NCBI GenBank assembly: GCA_950295325.1
Contig: OX485804.1
Location: forward strand, 25,172,001-25,236,000
From: Polytrichum commune
Taxonomy: Eukaryota > Streptophyta > Polytrichopsida > Polytrichales > Polytrichaceae
Length of the DNA: 64,000 nt
Direction of reading: 5' to 3'
Numbering within the stretch: the first letter of the stretch is position 1; each line of letters starts with the position of its first letter. Under the pieces are notes generated by a model. The model was not told where the DNA came from. It made no database searches and was given only the letters and a program-made list of their open reading frames with translations. The translations under genes and the position numbers were made by a program. This document shows positions 1 through 11,589 of the stretch, in pieces.

Positions 1-1218
1 ACGGGAACCTCTATTTTGTTTGATGAATAAGTTTTTTCATGTGATGTTCATAAATTATGAGGAACTTGGCTACAACCATGATTTGGATTTGCTGACCATT
101 TTGTACGAATCTCATGTTTCATAACGTAGGAGAAGTGGGCTCGTTGGAAGAAGGAATAAAATGTAACCGTTTGAGACCCATCTACGTTAGAGCATGTTCA
201 CATGTTATCAACGCGTACACCTCTAAACTTTTACCACCAATTTAATAGGGAATCTTTACAAAACATGCTCCCATGCGTTCTTGTTATCAATGATTTAAAG
301 GTGTTTCTATCCCCCTCTAAAGCCTCAGGCCCCTTCGAATATTCAACTTTTAGAAGGGTGAGTTTCAACTACCAATACTTCATAATCTTTGACTGAGTAG
401 AATTTTAGCTTCGACAATTTCTTTGTAAAGCCTTATGTATTGTAAGATATTGTTTGGATCTTGGGACTTATAATTTGTAGAGTTGTATAGAGTGAGCGCA
501 TGGGACATATAATAAGAGTACTCCTCTTTGACATAAAGTTTCATGATAGAGAGCACCCTGTGTTCGTGTACGATGTCTAACCATGCACTTAACCCTTAAA
601 GGACCAAGGGCTCAATATTTGAGCCATGCACTCGTTTTCTACAAGTCTCACCGAGTCTTAGGGCCATTTTACACACGTGACCAAGGGTTGCCATAATGGT
701 TTAGGATTTCTTGTGGTCGGGGGTCCAAAGGCCATGACCAAGAGGAATCTACATCACATTTTGGATCATCTACAAAGCGTAAAGCGAACTTAGGCCAGGA
801 AATAGTATTTTGTGAAAATAATAATTAAAAAATATCAAAGTTTTATTCCTCATATAGATAATACTTTTAATAAATATAAATTTCTCAAGTAATACCAATA
901 AAATTTTCTTTCCCTAGCATGACCACCTTCACTTTTTGTTGGGACAACATACTTGGGTTCTCTCACCATAAAATGAAGATGACCACCAAACATTAACATG
1001 TAGGATTTCATGTTAACATGTCATCCATTTTTTGACATGGTCATTCATTATTGTGGCAGCGTTAGTCAAACCAGATGAGACTGTCACTTCTAACTAACGA
1101 CCAAAACCTAGAAAGCAATGGTCATGGTCACTGGTGTGTGTGTGTGTGTACATGTTTTTACTTGCCCCTCGAGCCGATTTAAATGCACATGGTGAAGTCT
1201 TGAGCCCATAATCAAAGA
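1..1218. other. Intergenic AT-rich DNA
   Basis: Only short, unconvincing open frames and no recognisable element. A GT dinucleotide tract lies at about 1134-1148. Confidence 0.6.
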
Positions 1219-1938
1219 AGTTCTACGATTGTGAAGGCATATACAAAGAAACCAAGCAATATTTATTTGCATCCAAATGCACCCACACCATGCATTGGAA
1301 CCCAACCCTTCGACTTACACTAGAGGATTCAAAAGATGAACTTGACAAACTTGTCAATTTTCATAAGAAACAACTTATGCACATTCAACATCAAATAGAG
1401 TACCTCGAAGACATGGTTTTGTGCATGGATGGGCCCTATGAAAAACCAAGACGCATGTTTTCTTCTCCTTCTTTCGATACTCATATGTTCGTGTCACATA
1501 GATGTGGGAACGGCAACTTGGGAGGCCGGAGAATAGCACCCGAACTTCATGCGGGACCATGTGAACAGGTGCAAAATCTAGCCCATTCAATAAGATGGGC
1601 ATAGAGAAGTTCTATGATTGTGAAGGCATATACAAAGAAACTAAGCACTAGTCAGGTGCATCCAAATGCACCCCACACCATGCATTGGTACCCAAACCTC
1701 CGACTACACTAGAGACTTCAATAAATGAACTTGACAAACTCGTCAATTTTCATATAAAAACAACTTTTGCACATTCAACATTGAATAGAGTACCTCAAAG
1801 ACATGATTTTGTGCATGGATTGGGCCCTATGAAAACTAATAAGACGCATGTTTTCTTCTCCTTCTTTGGATACTCATATGTCCATGTCACATAGATGTGG
1901 GAAGTGCAGAATCTAGCCCATTCAATAAGGTGGGCATA
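1219..1938 (+). repeat. Direct duplication, offset 389 bp
   Basis: 1219-1603 recurs at 1608-1938. Shared marks are GATTGTGAAGGCATATACAA, CACACCATGCATTGG, GAACTTGACAAACT, TTTTGTGCATGGAT and ATGTTTTCTTCTCCTTCTTT. The second copy lacks about 55 bp near its end. A 104-codon open frame lies in copy 1 but is broken in copy 2, so I do not call a gene. Confidence 0.9.
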
Positions 1939-2189
1939 TATATAGAGAGAGAAAGAGAGAGATTGCAAGTTGCTAGTAGCTGCTTCGTGCTTTGTTTAAG
2001 TTCCATCATGATGGGCCAGGCCGATGACATGACATGCGTCCCAGTTGGCAGAAGGAAGAGGCACGTAATAAATAATAACTTCTCGTCAAAGTGGGACGTC
2101 ACTAGGGATTTGTCCCATTAGGTGCTCCCTTTGGAGTTACTAGGAGCCTACGTGGTGTGTAAAGCTCCTCGATGTACGGATATATGGGT

Positions 2190-2208
2190 GGGGGGGGGGG
2201 GGGGGGGG
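2190..2208 (+). repeat. Run of 19 G
   Basis: A pure G homopolymer. Similar runs occur as C at 2446-2455 and 23103-23119. The length may be an assembly or sequencing approximation. Confidence 0.9.
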
Positions 2209-2209
2209 C

Positions 2210-5200
2210 TCTTCAATGACCGCCTTTTCCCCGACCTAATTAGCCTAATTTCTCTCCGATGATCGATCGATCGAGATATGAATGAATGAATGAAACTCGA
2301 TCGCGAGTAGTTTGAGAGGATTGGTTATTAGCAAATCCCGATCGAGGCCGTAGTCGCTTCCCTTGTAAACTTCGGAGTTCGTATGCATCTTTTCTTCTTC
2401 ATCAAAATGGGCATTCTCGTGCTCGTGAAATGGTCATATAGCTCCCCCCCCCCCTCCTCCGGTTATGTTAATTGTTGAGCCTGAAAAGGATCATAGAGTT
2501 TGAGCGTGTAGTCTAAGCATGTAGTCTAATCTCGTTTGTCTTTATGGTATCTGTTCTTGGAGCCATACCCAACCACACACCATTCAGGTTTGGGTGTCCG
2601 GTTGAGATGAGTGACCGAATTAAGAACGTCTACCTTAGTATGGGATTTCGTGTGTCAACACTTGCTCTGTAATATTGAGAAGAATAAATCCACACTTTAA
2701 GGTGTGGAGAGAACAAAGGCAAGTGGGAAGCAACGCATACGAGCACATTTCTCATTCATCCAACATAAAAACCCATGGAATGGTATGCAACGTGGACGTT
2801 ACACTTTTTATATATATATATATATATATATAAATAAGAACTTGACACCGGAATAAGCTTCAAAGCTCCTAAAGTAGTCTAGTTTGAGTCGTGTGAACTG
2901 AACTAACCAGAAATGTGCAGAGAGTCGTGTTGTCATGTTGGATGAACACCTCACTGCACCCTTTATGATATTTAGTGTCACTTATTATTCGGAAATACGC
3001 ATTACTATAATATTTTATTGTTAATGTGCCAAGTAAAGATGGTAATGCTATATAGTGTCCAAACAACCAATTTGACTTTTGTTGGTAAGAAAATGAGATC
3101 CATAGTAAGAAGTTAGGACATTGTGTAACTTTAAATAGTGAGTGACACTAGATACCATAAACAACGTAGTGCACTAAACATTAACAAACTCAACCTCCAT
3201 ACCAATTTGATTGTTGGCACTTCCAAGCTCAACAAGTTTCATGATTTGCGTTTCGTGGGCCAAGCATACATGAATGGTATCATCCCAAGCTCAATGGTTT
3301 TCGAACGTTTCAACGAGGCTGAAAATGATGCACATCTTTGAAGTTGATCCCACAATTAAGAGAAACGAGATTCTTACAACTACTTCCAAGAGGGTTGATC
3401 TCTTCCTAATGAGCACTAAAACCACAAATATGTGGGAGATCATTTAGCATTTACAAATCTAATGACATAAGAATCCGATGGAGGTGACCAACCCTTAATT
3501 TGTGACAAGTTTTCAAACAACAAATTTGGAATACTCTTAAGTGGTTGTATGGGTTAAGTCCATAAAGTGGTGGTCATTGTTGAGCAAGTGTGCGGCATTG
3601 GTGTTTTGGCTATCCCAACCAAGTACTTATCCTAACCCAACCACCATGGCTTGTCGCAACGGCCCAAAAATGTAGAATCACGACGCAATGGCTTGTTTGT
3701 ATGCAATGAGCTCTCACATTTATTCATAGAATAACACTAGACAATTGCTCATTCTATGACAATTTTGAACCATTTTGCACCCAAACCAATAGGTGTTTGA
3801 ATAGGACATGTCTACCTTAACACAACATATTTTCTTGGTAGGTAGGTTGCAACATGGACATATGTGACTATTTGCATAAATTGCAGCACGTGAATAGATA
3901 CCGATACACCTAAAGAAGGTCACAGAGTTGTGGCCGCCATGTAAGTTGAAGACGAAATTGTTGGAACCCCTTTGTAGCTTGTATATTAATTTGTTTGGCA
4001 TATTTGCCATGGAGATATTATCAAGGACCCTAGTATAGTCTAGGTAAAGAGGATTAGCCATAAACCTATCGGGAATGGGTATTATCGGACCCTTAACACG
4101 GTGGCCAGAAGTCCACAAAGAAACCCACGATCAATGACTATACTGAGCATTAATTTAGTGTGACTCAAAATTGGTGTGCCATGTTAATATGATTGGTTCT
4201 CATGTGGCACCAAGTGTCACGTGAGACCATCTTTAGTTGTCACCCAATGATTGGAAGACAATTGATGTGGGTTGATGGTGAATAGTGTGGGCCGCACTTA
4301 ACCTGACGTGTATTGTACCACCGGAGAGGGTGGAAAGACAATGTGTAGCCCATAAATCACTATTCTCGAATAAATGGCCCCTACATCGGGATAATAACCC
4401 TGCAATAATATAGCGGACCTAGTTGGCATGAAGTAACACCAACCATGGGTGGGGTTGGTTCTCACAACACCCCCATTGTAGTTGCCATGAACCAAAATCC
4501 CAATTGAGGTACGTGTATCTAAATCCAACACCAAACCTAAAACCAACACTATGTACCTCGTTCATAGATCTCGTGGCTTCAAACATATGATTGTGATACT
4601 TGGTGTTGGTTTTGGATATGTCACCTTAGTTGTGGTTTCCTTGGAAATTGATTTGCATATCCATAATTGCTATATTTATTTATGATTTTCATAGCCAAAT
4701 TATTCGAATGCACGTTTTCCATGTTATAAAATGGTTCACAACATTTTCATCTTCCTAATAGATGGGCTTTTCATAGATACTCCAAATATCTAGCCCTGGA
4801 GCTTTGTGATGTCAATGTAAAATCATACAATCATGGATAGAGGGTCTCTAGTAAAAATAAGCTCCCTATAGGTTGAGGCCCATGACATTTTCAATTGGGT
4901 TCCGCCAAACAATTCGACGATCTCTAGTGTCATTTGTAGGGTAGAAAATAAAACAAGATATTATGGTAGGTTGTGGTAAAACCAACACCCCACTCGAAAC
5001 CAACACCCTCTATTTTTATAGAATATCCACCATCGTAACACCGTGTACATGTGTGCTTTTGAGTCATCTACCAATAAAACTCTAAACCCCTGTAATTTTT
5101 GTAGACAAAATTCAAATAAGGCCTACTTCGGTGCGTTAGAATATTTTGTCAATCGCTAGCGTTACTCCAACATAGCATTTAACAATCTAATAATAGTTAA

Positions 5201-7619
5201 TGTGCTCAAATGCTAGTGATGGTTTTTAACACCACACACCTTATCAAATAGTTCACTCCATTTTCTCGTTCCCGATGGACGTGTTTGCGTAGACACTACC
5301 CCGACACTTTGCAGCTTTACCCTTCAAAACCGGACGTCGATTCACAACACCTACTGGATGGGGAGCATTACAAATCACCCCACCCAAAATCGTTGTTAGC
5401 TTGGATCATTTCAATTGGGTTTCACTACCCTTAAAGACTGAACCAAACAATCATGTCCGGACAATACCAACGTACACATTCACATTATCATGTTACAATT
5501 TTGAACACATGAACGACTGGAAATATTGACAAAACAATCCTAACTCCACGAAACTTCCACAAGTACAATCATATATGTGTATGTATGTATGTATGTATGT
5601 ATGTATGTATAAAAGGAGAACTAACCCCAAATTAGGGGTCAATCAACAACTAAGAATAAACAAAGCACAAACAAACAAACAAACAAACAAATTTGCTTTC
5701 ACCCTTCTCCCCCGGTAAGCTTAGGTGGAAAGAAACGACTTTAGCCTTGAGAGCCGGTGCAAATCATAAACACTTAATTACATGGGTTTTGTGGTGCACG
5801 GAGGGGTACTTTTGGGGGGATGATGTCATGTTTTTGTAGCTTGTGATGCTTTGAGTAACTTTTGATTCGTTCCCGGTCTTCGTGCTGCAATCTTTATGTG
5901 GATGTGGACTAGTTGGAATCCATGATAGCTGGGGCCACTCGAACTTCATGGCTCCAACACTTTATTACATGAGGTGAAAGTAAACTAACTCGTGCAAAAG
6001 CAAGCGACGTTTTCCAATTGGATTCGCTTTCTAACACCTCCAAAGGGGTAATTGTTGATCCATCCCGATTAAAGCTCACCATGTATTTCATTTATGATGT
6101 TTTTGTGTTACTTATTATTTGGAATAATATGATGATATATTATTTTATATTATTTTTCTTTTAGCAAAAGTCAAATTGGTTGTTTGGACATTATAGAACG
6201 TCAATATCTTTTCTTGGTGAAAAAAGTCATAGCATTCTGTAGTTTTCAAATAGTAATTGTAGTTGTGTTCTTGCTACGGCTCAAAATAACAAAACCTGGG
6301 TACAAATTTCCAAAGAAGGTTTAATTGCACTGAATGTCCCATCTAGTAAGCGTGGGACTAATTTCCAAAACATGCATTAATTTGCCAAATCTCAAAATTA
6401 GTGAGGGCTAGATGTTTTATTAAGTGATATACATGCTCATTTACCATACATATCAAGTCTTTTAACTATAGCTATAAACGTAATTGCATGTTTCATCATA
6501 TCTTTCTTGCTTTACCTCTCACATGTCTCAACAATCTTCGAGTGGCTCTTTCACATATTAACCCTTGGTATTCCTTCCAACTTAACACATTCTTCCTCTC
6601 ATATGGGTTTTCTCAGTCTCAACCATCAATGGACTAAATATATCGTTTACACAATTTGATTATATCTAACTTTGTTGTAGTCACTCAAAGCTATATTGTT
6701 AAGTGCTAACATGGTATGGTTTCAATTAAATAAATAAATAAAAGTAACATTGGAGTTTGAATTTTACTCCGACGTGAATGGGAGCCTGTTTCTCACTACC
6801 GTGTTCATGTTTAACCAAGCTACACCGTAGGAGTAGCTTCCTCCCTCTCGGGGCCGGGGATTCGTGGCACTCAAGTAAAGCCATATGGTAATAGAAATCG
6901 GACGAGTCCATCAAGAAGCTCAGATGGAGCTTACTTTAGTCAAACGCCTCCGAGTTGGCATGTAAGACCTATTTTCTCCCTTATAATTGTTGTGAACTAT
7001 TGGCTATTTTGTAAATATCAATTAGTTGGCAAGGGGCAATGATGTGGCCTTGGATGCTCTAAGCCTATTTTAAAACCTCCCATGAGTTGTTTCCAAGGCC
7101 ATGATGTGGCTTTGAATTCCACATGGTTATTTTGATAAATATCGCAAGATATCAACGTGTGCAATATATAATTATGACGTGTTGTCATAGACATTTATTT
7201 TGCACATATGTGATTACTCAAGCATTTATAATATAATATAATATAATATATCACCTTATAGTAAATTGGTGAACTCAAAAATCAATTCATTGGTATTAGT
7301 ATTAGTATTATTATTATGTAATGAAGTTTATTTGAAAATAATTGATATACACCATGTGATTTTAAATTTAATATAGTATGTGATGAGGATCAAGTATTAC
7401 AATATTTCAAATAGGCTATAGTTAGAAACTTATGATTTTTTGAGTATCCCCATTCATAACGTTGTCCCACAAGTCTAATTCCAAATAACATATCATTTAT
7501 TTATACCTCATATTATATTACCTGGAAAATAAGATTTATTTTTGTATAATATTGTTGTTATATGTTTTATGTTCTATCTTCATTATTTCATTTTGGTTAT
7601 GTTATGAACACTTACACTA
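2210..7619. other. Intergenic DNA without recognisable genes
   Basis: Apart from GATC/GAAT-rich short repeats at 2267-2293, a TA tract at 2811-2832 and the microsatellites near 5.6 kb, nothing is recognisable. The longest open frame (132 codons, minus, 3720-4118) has no family motif. A 21-nt stretch at 6431-6451 equals the arm of the hairpin at 54.5 kb. Confidence 0.55.
5573..5695 (+). repeat. TATG and CAAA microsatellites
   Basis: A (TATG)n tract at about 5577-5610 and a (CAAA)n tract at about 5665-5690, separated by unique AT-rich sequence. There is no gene nearby. Confidence 0.9.
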
Positions 7620-7990
7620 ATCTATCCTTAGAACGACAAAGATAATTTTAAATGATAAGTCACAAAATTATAACCTCAATGTTAATGAGGATTTTGTAAT
7701 GTTTTCGACCTCCAAGTTAATTACATGCTTCATTGATGGTTTCACTTCTGGAATGAAATCCCAATCAATTGCTTATTTACTAATTGGAAGTGCACATATA
7801 TATCGGATTTTAGAGCTTGAAGGTGAAATGCACTCAATATGGGATTTGTAGTCAAGTGACATTCAAGAATGCAAGTGCAATTTTCATTTTATTTTCAAGT
7901 TGGGCGGGATGGGCAATAGTTTTTGGTTGGGTTCAGAAATTTCTTTAGAGGGTTGTCCCATCCCGGATCTTACACCCCCGAAAGTTAGTG
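7620..7990 (+). repeat. Half copy of the foldback family
   Basis: The right half of the 20.1-21.5 kb element recurs here once: GATAAGTCACA, CCTCAATGTTAATGAGGATT, GGAATGAAATCC, CAATTGCTTATTTA, then TGAAATGCACTCAA, TGGGATTTGT and the GGGCGGGATGGG stretch. There is no inverted partner nearby, so it is a solo arm or deleted copy. Confidence 0.75.
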
Positions 7991-8444
7991 AGGGGGTATT
8001 TAACGTCCGCCCATATTAATTTCTTAAAAATAACCGGATTAGTAATGATAGGTTGGCAACGCATGGTGCACCCACTTGCTTCTATATGATTGTATATATT
8101 GCTTCTACCACTTTTTTTTTAATGTCTAACCCCCTTTGTATTATTGCCTTAGGTATTAAATTAGAGTAGGATTATTTAAAACTACTAAAACTTGGTGTTT
8201 TTAAAAGCCTTGAGACAAGGAGCTGACGACGTAAGGTAGTGTCTAAAGTGGTTCATCTCATCCGCAAAGATGAATGAACTCTCACTAATGAAAATACATG
8301 AGTGCGACGATCCCTTGCCCCATCTCAGGAGGTGGGCTCCGATAGTTTTTGAGGAGTGTAGTATCTACTGCCTAACAAGGTATGTGAGGGTATAGGGGTC
8401 TGATTGAGGTCCAGGGGGGATCTAGGGGGGGGGTCTATTGGGGG

Positions 8445-11175
8445 TTTTTTTTTTTTGTCTAGCTTACATTTGTTCAGTATTAAGTATGCAAGGTATTTGA
8501 TGGCAGTTTGGTGTAGGTGTTTCATAAGTGTTTTTTTAATCTCAGTTTTAGGTATATTTAGTTTTTCTAGTTCTTTAATTGGTTGTTCATGAATAGTCCC
8601 TCTAACACCTGCAGTGATGGTGGTGAGGGGGTTAACTTGCTAACCAGCTCTTCTAATGGTTTGTATAAATGTATTGTATTTAGTGGTTTTTTCAGTGCGT
8701 GCATTATTTGGAAATTTGTCGTGGCAATAGGTAAATTCAATGAATTGTATGGTATGTGATGGGGGTGGCCTTAAAGGGGCTTGGTTGTTTGTGGGAGCAC
8801 CAATTACGCATAATATGTCTGGTCTCAGTTTAGCTGGACATGTGCATGATGTGGTGGTACATGTGCATTGGAGTAGCCATTATGGGATTGTGTTTGTGTT
8901 GTCTTGTGGTCTGGAGTTTTGGTGGCATGCATTTACGAGTGTATAGTATCTTGGGTGTTTTTTTGATTGGAGTGTATGTACAATTTGGTAGACTACTTTA
9001 TTATGGCGTGTTGTTCGTAAGCCCTTTATGTATGGGTTTGAGCATGTGAATAGTAGATGCGGCCATGTATCCATGGTATTGTTGGGGCTTAATGTGCAAT
9101 TCGGGTTTGGATATAAGTTGGGCTAGAATATATGTTTACAGTGGTTACCCACGTATTGGGCGTAGCGAAATTTTAGAGTTTGTGTGATTTGGGCGTCTAT
9201 GGTCCCGGGTTTTTTTCATAATTGATTGGAGAGTTTATGGTTTATTTGGTCATTGGACGTCCATTTGTGTATGTATGTGAATTTGGATTGTGCTAGTCTC
9301 AATTCTTGGTTCCTATGTTCTTTGTTGATGTATGTTTGAAGGTTTCGTATGGCACCCGAGTGGGTACATGTTGATACCCCATTGAGTTAGTACGGTGTGG
9401 TATGGGCCGTATGTATCATGGGTGTGTTGGTGGGTTTGTTTAGGAGGGCTCCATCATTTGCTAATTGATCTGCTATTTCATTGCCTATTATGCATGCATG
9501 TGCTATGACTTTTTGAATTATGATTTTATGCGTGGACCATGTTATGTGGTTGACTATGGCGGCTATGAGTAGTTTATTTGGGTGGTTGTGTTGGGATGAT
9601 GGGTGTCGTATGTGATTGTTTATCAAATATATTGTTGAGGTTGTCTGTAAAGATGTGGAAATCTCGCGTGTGGTATTGTGTATTTTGGATTGCTATTAGG
9701 ATGGCACTTAGTTCGGCTCTGAGGATGTTTTGAAGACCTAGGGGTCTCTATGCAATCCTAACGTAGTTGGCGGGGGAGTAAACGCTAGATCCAATTGTGT
9801 TACCTATGCCATGTTCGTTGGGGGGTATAAGTGAACCGTCAGTGTATATGCATTGTTGAGGCTTGAATTTGAGGGGGTGGATATTATATAGTTATCTTGG
9901 TAGGGGGTGTGTTGGGTGGTTAGTGGTTTGTTAGCTATTTTGAGAACTTGTAGGTAGGGTGAGATGTTGGTTGGGGTGGGGATTTTGGTTACATTTTCAG
10001 TGGTGCATATTTGTTTTTGTGAATCATGGCCAATACCCCTCCGCGTGGAGGCTCATTTGTGTTATATTGGCGATTTCTACCTAGATCTATAGTATTTGAG
10101 TTGTTGTATATTATCTTATAGTATGGGAACCTATTATTTATGTAGCTAGTAGATTTGTTTTTGTTTAATTTAGTTTCTTGTAGAAGAACGATATTGGGTT
10201 TTTTTGTGTAGGGTGTTTATGAGTTCTATGATGTTTGGGAAGCTAAAGCTAATGTGTCCCGTGTTCCATGTGATGATGTGTGTGTTGGTATTGTAGGTGT
10301 TTGTATTTTTTGGTTGGGAGGGGGGGGGGGGGGATGGTTGTGTGTGTTATTATGGACCGGTGTGAAACCGTGATTTGGTGGGTGCTCCTGGCTAGGTTTT
10401 GGAGCAATTGTGTAGGTATAAGGGGAGATTGTTGGGCAAGGCTTTGTTGGGTGACGGCGGTTCCTTGTGTGATTTGTTTGTTGATATGATTGTGTATGAG
10501 TGTTGTTGAAGGGGCTTGTAATGTTTGTTCAATAAGTGTTTGTGGAAGGTGGTGGTGGTGGGGGGGGGGGGGGTCCCGTGTATTGGCGTAGTTCATTATT
10601 TTGGAGCCTTCTTAGTATGGTGAGGCATCTTGGGTCAAGATGTCTGGAGAGTTGGTCGTTACATTGGTGGGGCACTGGGCTAATGGCGATTATGAGGGCA
10701 TATATTTGGTAGTGTGGGGGATGTCTTGATAGGAGGAGACTATGTCTTTGAAGGTGTGGCAAGGTTGGGTGTTGGTTAGGGTTTAGGTGGGTTTAGTCAA
10801 GTATGGGGCAAAGAGCTTCTCAAGGTGTTGGTATTGGGGTTCTAGGTTTAGGGTGTGTGCTATGAAATATTGTTTTTGTCTCTTTGTGTAGTCTTTTGGG
10901 AGGTTATTGAGGATTTGTGCGGTTGGTCCGGGGTTGGGTTGTGTGTCTCCGCCAAGTTTCATAAGTGTTTGGAGGCCAACTATGTAGGAAATGTCTTTGT
11001 GATATGTTGGATGCTTGAGGTGAGTGCGTTTTATGATGTAGAATGTGATTGAGGCGGCGTTGATGCGATGTACATGATCATTGCCTACATGTTGGATTTG
11101 TGGCCCAAGTGGAGGGTAGAGTATTGGGGGTGTTTGTGGGTTTTGAGGGGGGGGGGATGGTAATGTTCATGTGTT
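8445..11175 (-). pseudogene. LINE ORF2 remnant: 2A-like motif, endonuclease, RNase H and C-terminal domain, no reverse transcriptase
   Basis: A start MNITIPPPP lies near 11175, then an open stretch runs to LMKLGGDTQPNPGP (10953-10924), which resembles 2A ribosome-skipping peptides. Next come poly-Pro segments, then endonuclease motifs HIITWNTGHIS (about 10270), VLLQETKL (about 10175) and PRGGVLAMI (about 10040). RNase H follows at once: IYTDGS (9849-9832), LRAELSAIL (about 9715), IFTDN (about 9640) and GNEIADQLA (about 9465), so the D-E-D-D set is present, with one internal stop. The tail holds DTWPHLLFTC (zinc-knuckle type, second Cys changed to Ser) and ITAGVRGTIHE. About 500 residues of reverse transcriptase expected between endonuclease and RNase H are absent; the joint is near 9890. 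Confidence 0.82.
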
Positions 11176-11589
11176 GTGGGGGTTTAGTGTTTCTTTTTGT
11201 GTGAGGGTTAGTATCGCATTTTGTGGGGTTGTGATGTTGGCTCCATTGGGGGGTGTGAGTAAGTTTTTACATATACGGTTTGCTTGGTTGCTATCCAGGG
11301 GGGGGGGGGGTATTTCAGTATTAAGAGGAAGATGCCAAGTGTTGGGAAGATATATTTTGGGACTGGGTTTATGTGATGATTTAGTGGAGGTTTTGTGTAT
11401 TGAGCCTTTCTAATGCGAGTGTGTGTTTGGTGGGGGGGGTGGGTGGTGGTAGATTGTATGGATATACGCGGGGATCATGTAAGAAAGCAAGGCCAAGAGT
11501 TTGGATTCTTTATTATGTAGCAGAGAAAAAATACAATATATAAGGAAGAGGTGCCATTTGTGATATGCTATGTGGGCACTATTCATTAA

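Noticed and set aside
3720..4118. 132-codon minus-strand open frame
   Set aside because: No recognisable domain and no gene signals around it; the length is not remarkable in 64 kb.
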